Shown: positions 54,737 through 61,692 of the stretch, piece after piece
How the letters are laid out: each line of letters opens with the position of its first letter
How positions within the stretch are numbered: position 1 is the first letter of the stretch
Source: Actinomycetospora termitidis
GTDB taxonomy: Bacteria > Actinomycetota > Actinomycetes > Mycobacteriales > Pseudonocardiaceae
Direction: 5' to 3'
Length of the DNA stretch: 64,000 nt
NCBI RefSeq assembly: GCF_030286555.1
Contig: NZ_JASVWF010000011.1
Coordinates: forward strand, 52,342-116,341
The notes under the pieces: generated by a model
What the model saw: the letters and a program-made list of their open reading frames with translations, nothing else
What the model was told of the DNA's origin: nothing
Database searches by the model: none
Translations under genes and position numbers: made by a program

Positions 54737-54922
54737 ACGCGGCCCCGCCTGGGGGCGGTGGGGGTGAGAGGGCCAGGACGCGCACGGTCCACCGATCGGG
54801 TGGTCCGGAGCTCAGCCCGACGCAGGAGGGCTCGGACCACCCGCAGCGCAGCGATCGGTGCGGCCGGGCGCCCCTGGCCCGACGCCCCCGGGCGCCTCCA
54901 CCGTCAGGGCGTCCCCTCCGGT
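54737..54922 (-). promoter_or_regulatory. Structured leader A, copy 2 of 2
   Basis: Nearly identical to 53688-53872. Outer stem at 54790-54798 with 54852-54860; inner stem at 54798-54811 with 54830-54842. The base stands 84 nt from the ATG at 54705, identical to copy 1. Confidence 0.85.
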
Positions 54923-55325
54923 ATCCACCCACCCGGAGACCCGCGACCACTCCCCCGCGACGCCGCTCGACCACGACGCTGCCCCGGTCCGGTCGTGCAC
55001 CTCGAGGCGTGCACCCCGCGTCCGCAGCGCCGCCGTCGGGGTCGGCCACCTCGCGGGGATGGGCGTGGTCGGGGCGGGTCCTCGGACGCCCCCTGGGGCG
55101 TCCGTCCCGCCGCGGCCCGGGCCGGTGGGAGCCCCGCCAGGGGCGACGCCGGCCCCAGCCAGCGCAGCCCCTCCGGGCGGGGAGGCCGCCCTAGCGGCCG
55201 GGTCCGGCCGGGGTCCGCTACCGGGCCCGGCCCGGCGCGGCCCTGAGCGCCGACCGGCCACCGGCCCACCCGGCGGGCCGGGTGCGTCGGTGGCGGGCCT
55301 GCAGCGCTCCCGGGGCCGGGGTGGG
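54923..55325. repeat. Hairpin-rich non-coding block behind leader A2
   Basis: No gene. Carries a tight 10-bp hairpin CGGACGCCCC/GGGGCGTCCG at 55083-55104 with a 2-base loop, the GGAGCCCCGCCAGGGGCGAC segment at 55128-55154 and the GGCGCGGCCCTGAGCG element near 55233, all shared with the block behind A1. Confidence 0.7.
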
Positions 55326-55781
55326 TCAGGCACCGTGGCGGTAGCGGCGGGCGTCGAACTCGTAGAAGCGGTGCCCGTCGATCTCGTCGGGGCGGATCGG
55401 GCCCTCGGTGGCGCCGTAGAACGCGACGGAGGCGAGCATGGTGGCGGTGGTGTCGTCCAGGCCGACGGTGTCGCCTCGGGCGTCGGCGCCGCCGGTGAGC
55501 ACTACCGGGCCGTGGTAGGGCTGCAGGTCCATCCCGTGCGCCCCGGCCACCCGGGTGGCCATCACGTTCGGCTCGCGCCAGCCCCACACGCCCAGGTCGT
55601 TGATCCACATGTCGGTGTGCTCGTCGAGGCGCACCACGTCGAGCAGGCCCCCGACCAGGGCGGCGAGCTCGTCGCCGCGCTGGTCGGCGTCGAGGGACAG
55701 GCGCACGGTGGTGACGCCGCCCTCGGCGGGCAGCCACAGCGCGGTCAAGTAGTCGGGGCGGGCGATCAGCGGGTGGACCAT
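55326..55781 (-). CDS. DUF3846-like protein, leader B unit 1
   Basis: 151 residues from ATG 55781. The pattern VVRLDEHTDMWINDLGVWGW, PNVMATRVAG and YHGPVVLTGGADARGDTVGL matches DUF3846 proteins (common on phages and plasmids), and also matches the second half of the 57536 gene product (VVRLDRADHDLDMWFDLDG, IYGPVVFTGAPDAYG). Function of the family is unknown. Preceded by leader B copy 1 with the structure base 79 nt before the ATG. Confidence 0.75.
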   Translation of the reverse strand: MVHPLIARPDYLTALWLPAEGGVTTVRLSLDADQRGDELAALVGGLLDVVRLDEHTDMWINDLGVWGWREPNVMATRVAGAHGMDLQPYHGPVVLTGGADARGDTVGLDDTTATMLASVAFYGATEGPIRPDEIDGHRFYEFDARRYRHGA

Positions 55782-55810
55782 CGCGGGTTCTCCGTCTCGG
55801 GCGACACGTG

Positions 55811-56190
55811 AGACGAGGCGAAGACCGGCGCCGGGCCTGTGGTGGGTCCGGCGACCCTTTCCTTCGCCCCGTGGGGCGCGAGTCGGATCGAGGGACCGGG
55901 GGCCGGTCCGCGCTCGCGCGGACGGTCGGGGGTTCCGGCTCCTCCGAACCACGTGACCCGACCCCACCCAGGCCGCGCCCGGGGCCGCCCGGCCGCACGG
56001 TCGGGTCACTGGTTCGGTGCGGGCCGGGTTCATCGACCGCTCGCCGGCCCCCGGACCCTCAGACTCGGCACGCCCCACGGGGAGAAGAAAGACCAGCGCG
56101 AAGCGCCGCCGCGACAGCGGCGCCCGAAAAGGGCCCGAAGGGCCCCCGGGCCGCCCGGCCCTGAGGAGCCCCCAGCAGGACGCGGGCCGC
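55811..56190 (-). promoter_or_regulatory. Structured leader B, copy 1 of 4
   Basis: About 380 bases almost identical to copy 4 and alignable with copies 2 and 3. Closing stem P1 pairs 55861-55884 with 56062-56087 around a CCCCGTGGGG/CCCCACGGGG core. Inside are P2 (GTCCGCG/CGCGGAC, 55906-55923) and P3 (CCGAACCACGTGACCCGAC at 55944-55962 with GTCGGGTCACTGGTTCGG at 56000-56017). Outside P1 lie hairpins GCGCCGC/GCGGCGC and GGGCCC/GGGCCC. The base of P1 is 79 nt from the ATG. Confidence 0.88.
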
Positions 56191-56263
56191 CCGCGTCCTC
56201 CGGCGCGGGCACCGGAGGCTGGGCGGGCGGGTGGGAACAGCACCCGCCGGCCGGCATCGAGGT
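56191..56263. other. Spacer after the coiled-coil gene
   Basis: Short spacer carrying a GGCGGGCGGGTGGGAA segment also found beyond leader B copies 2 and 3, so the conserved block may extend this far. Confidence 0.5.
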
Positions 56264-56806
56264 TCAGAACGGCGTGTCCTCCTCAACCTCGTCCTGCTCC
56301 CGCTCGTGCTCGTGCTCGTCGCGCTGGAGGTCGTCGGGGACCGCGGCCCGGGCCTCGAGTTCGGCCTCCTCGCGGCCGAGGGCTTCGAGGATGGGCGCCT
56401 CCTGCTCGTGAAAGCGGCGGGCCGCTTCGGCGTCCTCGCGGTCCTCGCGGACCTGCCGGTCGAGCTCGGCGCACTCGGCGGCGGCGTGCTGGTCGTCGCG
56501 TCCGGCCCACCGGGCCTGCAGCGCGGTGTCGTCGCCGTGCTCGCGGCGCTGGGCCGCGACCCGCCAGCGCAGCTCGTCGGCGGCGGCCTGGGCAGCGTGC
56601 CGGGCGTCGCGCTCGGCTCGCTCGCCGCGCAGGCGTTCGTCCTCGACACGCTCGACGGCCGCCAGGCGCTCCAGCGCGGCGACGATCTCGGGACGCTGCG
56701 CGAACGCCACCGGTACCCCCGCCTGGTCGGGGTCCTCGCGGGCGGCGGTCGGGGTGGGCTGGCAGGTCTCGGGGCTGGGGCGGCGGAGCAGGTCGAGCAG
56801 TCGCAT
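56264..56806 (-). CDS. Charged coiled-coil protein
   Basis: 180 residues from ATG 56806. After a 25-residue start with a hydrophobic MRLLDLLRR, it is a near-continuous charged helix (ERLAAVERVEDERLRGERAE, ELDRQVREDREDAEAARRFH, ILEALGREEAELEARA) ending in an acidic tail. Last of three minus-strand genes behind leader B copy 2. Structural or DNA-coating roles are possible; none is shown. Confidence 0.65.
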   Translation of the reverse strand: MRLLDLLRRPSPETCQPTPTAAREDPDQAGVPVAFAQRPEIVAALERLAAVERVEDERLRGERAERDARHAAQAAADELRWRVAAQRREHGDDTALQARWAGRDDQHAAAECAELDRQVREDREDAEAARRFHEQEAPILEALGREEAELEARAAVPDDLQRDEHEHEREQDEVEEDTPF

Positions 56807-56856
56807 GGCGGGTGGTCCTCTCCCCGGGGGGTGTCGGGCTGGGTGGCGAGGCGGGG

Positions 56857-57369
56857 TCAGGGGGTGGCGTGCAGGTGGCCAGCGAGCTGGCCGGCGAGGG
56901 TGGTTGCGAGCGCGCCGCGAGCGGTGGCCTGCGCGGCGGCCACCGGGTCATCGGCGGCGAGCGCGGCGTCGTGCTCGATCTGAGCGCGGTCGGCGGCGCG
57001 GTCGGCGTCGAACATGCGGCGGGCGAGGTCGCTGCCGTGGCCGAGGACGGCGTCCGGGGTGCAGGCGCGGGCGCCGGTGTAGTGCAGCCAGCCCTGTTCG
57101 AAGGGGTCCCAGCCGATCGGGCGGGCGCAGCGCCGGCAGGGGGACGCGAGCAGCACGGTCATGGCGTAGCGGGTGGGCTGGTGCTCGTCCTGGGTGGTCA
57201 CCAGCAGCCCGAGCACGGTCGCGACGACCCGGGCCCGGTCCCCGGCGGCGAGTTCGGGGAGCTCCATGTCCAGGGTCTCGGCGATCACCCCGGCCAGGGT
57301 CGGGTCGGGCTGGGGCAGCAGCCGCAACGGCGTCGGTCTCAGCGTCGGTCTCGGTGTGGGGGTCGGCAT
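56857..57369 (-). CDS. Unknown protein with a Cys-x-x-Cys site
   Basis: 170 residues from ATG 57369, set by GAGGAG upstream. A Pro-rich start leads to a helical body with SPCRRCARPIGWDPFEQGWL and a later Cys (TGARAC), suggestive of a small zinc knuckle. The C-terminal third is Ala/Asp-rich helix. Middle gene of the leader B copy 2 unit. No family recognised. Confidence 0.6.
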   Translation of the reverse strand: MPTPTPRPTLRPTPLRLLPQPDPTLAGVIAETLDMELPELAAGDRARVVATVLGLLVTTQDEHQPTRYAMTVLLASPCRRCARPIGWDPFEQGWLHYTGARACTPDAVLGHGSDLARRMFDADRAADRAQIEHDAALAADDPVAAAQATARGALATTLAGQLAGHLHATP

Positions 57370-57535
57370 CGGTCGGCGCTCCTCGTGTTCGGGTGTGGCG
57401 GCGCGGGTGCGGCCAGTGGGGGTCGTGTCCGGGTGGTGGGGATCGCGCCTGGGTGGTGGGGCCCGGGACCCGGCGCGGCTCGGTGGCTCACGCGCCGGGC
57501 CCCGGGACACCCCGGGGAGCAGGTCGGGGTCCCGG

Positions 57536-58603
57536 TCAGCGGGCGGCCGCGAGGGCGGCGGTGAGCTGGTCGGGGTGGTGCTCGTCGTGGCCGTGCGGGG
57601 CGTGCTCGCCGCACTCCGCGCAGCACGGGAAGCCGCCGTCGCGGCAGACGGTGTGGCGCTGGGCGTCGTAGGACTCCCCCGCCGCTCGGGGCGCGGGGAC
57701 CGGCAGCGCGGCCGCGGCCGGTCCGGCCGGGTCCGGTTCGCCGTCGAGGGCGGTGATGGTGATGCCGAGGGCGGTGAACTCGGCGGCGCGGCGGGCGGGG
57801 GCGCCGGGGTCGCCCGGGTTGTCGCAGGCGGCGGTGGTGGCGGCGATGAGCACGGTCGCGGCGGCGGCGAGGTCGCGGGTCAGGCCGTAGGCGTCGGGGG
57901 CGCCGGTGAACACGACCGGCCCGTAGATCCCGCCGTGCACCCCGAAGCTCGCGGCGATCACCGAGGCGGCCGGGTTGCTCGGGTGGTGCTCGGCGCCGTC
58001 GAGGTCGAACCACATGTCCAGGTCGTGATCGGCCCGGTCCAGGCGCACCACGCCGAGGCCCGCGCACGCCCGCCCCGGCTCGGCGGCGCTGCCACCCCAC
58101 ACGGTGTGTGGGACACCGGTCAGGATCGACAGGGCCTGGGCGCGGGCGCGGTGGCGGCGGGACAGCCGGTAGGGCCGCAGCGTCCCGGCGACGTCGACGC
58201 CGAGCGCGACCACCCCGAGGTCGGCGACGGGCTGGCAGGTGCCGGGGATCATCGAGGTGGGCTCGGCGAGCGCGTCGAGGTCGAACTCCGCCCGCACGTG
58301 CACCCCGACGCCGGTCGCCGCGTGGTGCCCGGCTTGCTCGGGGAGGTCGTCCTGCTCGTCGGGGAGGTCGAGCAGGCGGGTCGGGACCAGGGCGCAGCCT
58401 GCGGGGGTGAGGACCAGCGACCAGAACGGGGTCGGCCACCCGGCGGCGGTGGTGGCGGTGAGGTCGGTGACCGGTCCGGCGTAGCCGTGGGCGTACTCGC
58501 GGTCGTACTGGTCGCGGGTGATCTCGCGGACCCGCCCGTCGGGGGTCGGGGTCGCGGCCTGCGGGACCGTGATGGTCGGCCTGATGGTCGGGGTGTTGGT
58601 CAT
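57536..58603 (-). CDS. DUF3846-like protein with Cys-rich C-terminus, leader B unit 2
   Basis: 355 residues from ATG 58603, set by GGAGGA upstream. The first 130 residues are of unknown fold (REITRDQYDREYAHGYAGPV, FWSLVLTPAGCALVPTRLLD). Residues ~180-250 are DUF3846-like (LDMWFDLDG, IYGPVVFTGAPDAYG), paralogous to the 55326 gene. The C-terminal end has HTVCRDGGFPCCAECGEHAP with a likely zinc site. First gene of a three-gene unit. The structure base of leader B copy 2 is 76 nt upstream. Confidence 0.72.
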   Translation of the reverse strand: MTNTPTIRPTITVPQAATPTPDGRVREITRDQYDREYAHGYAGPVTDLTATTAAGWPTPFWSLVLTPAGCALVPTRLLDLPDEQDDLPEQAGHHAATGVGVHVRAEFDLDALAEPTSMIPGTCQPVADLGVVALGVDVAGTLRPYRLSRRHRARAQALSILTGVPHTVWGGSAAEPGRACAGLGVVRLDRADHDLDMWFDLDGAEHHPSNPAASVIAASFGVHGGIYGPVVFTGAPDAYGLTRDLAAAATVLIAATTAACDNPGDPGAPARRAAEFTALGITITALDGEPDPAGPAAAALPVPAPRAAGESYDAQRHTVCRDGGFPCCAECGEHAPHGHDEHHPDQLTAALAAAR

Positions 58604-58639
58604 GGCGGGTCCTCCGAGCTGCGGGGCTGCGGGCGGGAC

Positions 58640-59185
58640 GGGTGACCGGTGCTCGATCGCGGTGGTCCGGCGGCCATTTCCTTCGTCCCGTGGGGCGAGG
58701 AGTCGGAGCAGAGGGCGGCGGGGTCGGTGGCCGGAGGCCACGGGCGGGGGTTCCGTCCCTGGCCCGAGCAGGTGGCATCGCCGGAGGCGACCCCGACGCA
58801 GGAGGGGCTTGTGTCACCGGCTCGGTCGTCGGGGCGGGTTCATCGCCCGCTCGCCGACCCCGGAGCCCTCAGACTCGGACGCCCCACGGGAAGAAGGAAC
58901 CGAGCAAGGGCGCGCCGCGCAGCGGCGTCCGAGCAGGCCCGCAGGGCCCCTGGCCGCCCGGCCGTGAGGAGCCCCCGCCCCACCGCCGGCCGCCCGCGTT
59001 CGCCGGCGTCGGGCCACCGAGGCTGGGCGGGTGGGTGGGAAGCGCCCCCGCCGGCCGACCCCGCCCGCCGGCACCGCCGGGCGCCCGCGGCCCGCGCCGG
59101 CCACCACCCCAACCGGGCGGCGTGCTCGAGGCGCACCGGTCGGCGCGGGCCGCGGGCGCCGCACCCCACCCGGGGTGCGACGCCC
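58640..59185 (-). promoter_or_regulatory. Structured leader B, copy 2 of 4
   Basis: P1 pairs 58680-58704 with 58872-58897; one C-G pair of copies 1, 3 and 4 is T-A here, changed on both strands. P2 is GTGGCC/GGCCAC (58727-58741), unlike copies 1 and 4 in sequence but in the same place. P3 is CCGAGCAGGTGGCA (58764-58777) with TGTCACCGGCTCGG (58812-58825), also changed on both arms. Beyond lies an 18-bp palindrome GCGCCCGCGGCCCGCGCC (59081-59098 with 59142-59159). P1 base is 76 nt from the ATG. Confidence 0.88.
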
Positions 59186-59195
59186 CAGACGACCG

Positions 59196-59459
59196 TCACC
59201 CGCTCCCGCCGGGAGCCTGCTCGGCGCGGTGGGCCTGCTCGGCGCGGTGGGCCTGTTCGGCGTGGATGGCGTCGAGGTACTCGGCGGAGGCTTCGACGTC
59301 GGCGCCGGCGCCGATGTTCACCGTGGCGATTGCTTCGGCGGTGAACAGCTGACGCGCGGTCGCGTTCTGGAGCAGGGCGACGAACTCGGCCATGTCGGCA
59401 GGGGTGACGGCGGGCGGGTCGGTGGGGTCGGCGATGGTCGCCGGCGGCGTGCTGGTCAT
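59196..59459 (-). CDS. Small unknown protein with tandem hexapeptide
   Basis: 87 residues from ATG 59459. DMAEFVALLQNATARQLFTA and EAIATVNIGAGADVEASAEY look like a small helical domain; the C-terminus is a three-fold tandem repeat AEQAHR-type encoded by 18-base units at 59216-59269. Last gene behind leader B copy 3. No family recognised. Confidence 0.55.
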   Translation of the reverse strand: MTSTPPATIADPTDPPAVTPADMAEFVALLQNATARQLFTAEAIATVNIGAGADVEASAEYLDAIHAEQAHRAEQAHRAEQAPGGSG

Positions 59460-59529
59460 CAGGTGCGGTCCTTGTCCGGTGGTTCGGGGGTCGGGTCGTG
59501 GTTCGGGTCGGGGTTGGTGTGGTGCGCTC

Positions 59530-59949
59530 TCAGGGCAGGAGCCCGGCGCGGGTCATCGCGCGGTGCATCCGGTAGCGGCTGTGCGCGGGGGCGTCGTCGC
59601 CGAACACCGCGCGGGTCGCGGCCCACGACGCCTGGCGGCGCACGAACGACGGGGCGGGCACGGCGTCGACGCCGACCGCGACGGTGAGGTGGTCGTAGGC
59701 GGCGTAGACGGTGCGGGCGGCGGTGAGCGCGAGCCGCACCTGGTGGGCGGTCAACGGCGGGGCGTCGCCGGGGGTGTCATAGCGGGTGAACCGCTCCAGC
59801 TCACCCGCCCGGTGGGCCGGGGCCCCGGGCCACGAGTGCGGCGCCGGGCGCACCGGCGGGTGCCGCCGTCCGGGGCGGCGCCCCGACCCCGGCCCCCGGC
59901 ACGGCGCCGGGGGCAGGAGCGGGGCGTGCACCCGGTGCAGGGTGGTCAT
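59530..59949 (-). CDS. Unknown protein coupled to the DprA homologue
   Basis: 139 residues from ATG 59949, which overlaps the stop of the dprA-like gene as TGATG. A basic Pro-rich start is followed by a helical domain (PPLTAHQVRLALTAARTVYA, PSFVRRQASWAATRAVFGDD, YRMHRAMTRAGLLP). No family name. The coupling suggests it works with the DprA homologue. Confidence 0.65.
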   Translation of the reverse strand: MTTLHRVHAPLLPPAPCRGPGSGRRPGRRHPPVRPAPHSWPGAPAHRAGELERFTRYDTPGDAPPLTAHQVRLALTAARTVYAAYDHLTVAVGVDAVPAPSFVRRQASWAATRAVFGDDAPAHSRYRMHRAMTRAGLLP

Positions 59950-61019
59950 CAGCGCCTCGCCGGGGCCTGCCCGGCCGCGTCTGCCTCGGGCCCGGCACGC
60001 CGCCCGGCGGCGGTCTCGGCGGTGGCGATCTCGGTGTGGACGTCGTCGACGGCGGCGACCAGCCGCGCCCAGGGTTCGCGGGCCAGACGGTGCGTGCCGA
60101 CCGAGGTCGCCGAGGTGACCGGGCCGGGGACCGCGAGCACCGGCAGCCCGTGATCGCGGGCGTCGTGGGCGGCGTGCAGGGCGCTGCTGCGGGTCCCGGC
60201 CTCCACGACCAGGGTGCCGCTGCTCCCGAGCCCGGCCATCAGCCGTAGCCGGCCCAGCATCGTCGCCCGCGTTGGCACGGCTCCGGGCAGATACGGCGTG
60301 ACCAGGGCCCCGCCTGCCTCGGCGACTGCCTCGAACAACGGCGCGTGCGCGGCCGGGTACATGCGGTCGATCCCGCCGGGCAGCACCACCACCGGCGCTC
60401 CCGCTGCGTCCCCGGCGCCCACCCGGCGCGGGGTGGCGGCGGTGCTCAGGGCGCCGCGCAGGGCCTCGCCGTCGATGCCCAGCGCCCCGCCGGTGACGAT
60501 CCGGACCCCGGACTCGGTGAGCTGTCCGGCCCAGTCCCGGGCCACCCACGTTCCGTAGGGGCTCGCGGCGCGGGAGCCGGTGACGACCAGGCGGCGGCCG
60601 CCGTCCAGCGGGGCGTCGCCGCGCACCCACAACCCCAGTACCGGGGCCTGCACCGACAGCGTCCCGTCCGGGCTGCTCCAGCCGGTGACTGCCCGCTCGG
60701 GGAACCCGGGGTCCTCGGGGACCAGGAATCGGGCGCCGAGCTTCTCGGCGGCGGCGAGGTCGGCGGCGGCGCGGTCGCGGTCCGCGGCTGGGTCGGCGGC
60801 GAGGGTGGCGCCGTAGAAGATGCGCGCCCGACGGGGGTCGTCGCAGACCTCGGCGACCGCGGCGACCGGTCCGTACTCGGTGACCAGCCGCGCGAGGTCG
60901 GGGTTCGCGACCCCGGAGCAGACGCGGGAGAGCAACACCCGCGCGTGCCGGACGGCGTCGCTCGCCGGTGCACCACCAGGGGCGGGGCGTGTTGGGCTGG
61001 TGGTGGTGTGGGTGGTCAT
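59949..61019 (-). CDS. DprA-like single-strand DNA processing protein
   Basis: 356 residues from ATG 61019, set by GGAAGGA. The Rossmann-type DprA/Smf domain is clear: LVVTGSRAASPYGTWVARDW, VRIVTGGALGIDGEALRGAL, VVVLPGGIDRMYPAAHAPLF, SSGTLVVEAGTRSSALHAAH and VLAVPGPVTS. DprA binds incoming single-stranded DNA and loads RecA in transformation. The usual RNR motif is replaced by LGRLRLMAGL. On the leading side of oriT it may protect or route the incoming strand. First gene of a four-gene unit behind leader B copy 3. Confidence 0.9.
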   Translation of the reverse strand: MTTHTTTSPTRPAPGGAPASDAVRHARVLLSRVCSGVANPDLARLVTEYGPVAAVAEVCDDPRRARIFYGATLAADPAADRDRAAADLAAAEKLGARFLVPEDPGFPERAVTGWSSPDGTLSVQAPVLGLWVRGDAPLDGGRRLVVTGSRAASPYGTWVARDWAGQLTESGVRIVTGGALGIDGEALRGALSTAATPRRVGAGDAAGAPVVVLPGGIDRMYPAAHAPLFEAVAEAGGALVTPYLPGAVPTRATMLGRLRLMAGLGSSGTLVVEAGTRSSALHAAHDARDHGLPVLAVPGPVTSATSVGTHRLAREPWARLVAAVDDVHTEIATAETAAGRRAGPEADAAGQAPARR

Positions 61020-61063
61020 CGCTGGTGTCCTTCCGGGACGCGCGACGGGACGGGGCTCGGGAA

Positions 61064-61600
61064 CTGCGCCGGGACCGGGTGGTCCGGCTGCCATGTCCTT
61101 CCCCCCGTGGGGCGAGGAGTCGGAGCAGAGGGCGGCCGGGGTCGGTGGCCGCAGGCCACGGCCGGGGGTTCCGGCTCGCCCGAACCGCGTGGCCCGACTG
61201 GTGCCAGGCCGCACCGGGGCCCGCCCAGCCGCAGGTCGGGTCACTGGTTCGGGCTGGGCCGGGTTCATCGGCCGCTCGCCGACCCCAGAGCCCTCAGACT
61301 CGGACGCCCCACGGGGAGAAGGATCGAAGAAGAGCGCGCCGCGCAGCGGCGTCCGAGACGGCGCCGCAGGCGGCCCCGGCCGCCCGGCCGTGAGGAGCCC
61401 CTGCAGCCGCCGCCTGCCCGCGCCCACCGCCGGTAAGCGTCCGCGGCGGGGCGGGCGGGTGGGAAGAGCACCCGCCGGCCGAGCTCCGCCGCCGGCACCG
61501 GGACGCGCCCGCGGCCCGCGCCGGCCCCCACCCCGACCGGCGGGCGGGGTGCTCGAGGTGCACCGGTCGGCGTGGGCCGCGGGCGCCGCCCGCGACAGCG
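61064..61600 (-). promoter_or_regulatory. Structured leader B, copy 3 of 4
   Basis: P1 pairs 61097-61121 with 61297-61322. P2 is GTGGCC GCA GGCCAC (61145-61159). P3 pairs 61179-61198 with 61235-61253, with G-T wobbles where copies 1 and 4 have Watson-Crick pairs. The palindrome GCGCCCGCGGCCCGCGCC recurs at 61505-61522 with 61569-61586, one wobble. P1 base is 77 nt from the ATG at 61019. Confidence 0.88.
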
Positions 61601-61692
61601 GGCGCGGGGGCTCTACCCTGCACACGCCGAGGGCCCGCCCCCCGGGGTGCCTCTTACACCCCGGGCGGCGGGCCCCCGGCCTGTCCGGTCGG
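61601..61692. other. Spacer behind the ParB-like gene
   Basis: About 90 bases between leader B copy 3 and the ParB-like stop. A GCCCGCCCCCCGGGGTGC / CACCCCGGGCGGCGGGC inverted repeat near 61634-61674 could terminate the ParB-like transcript. Confidence 0.5.
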
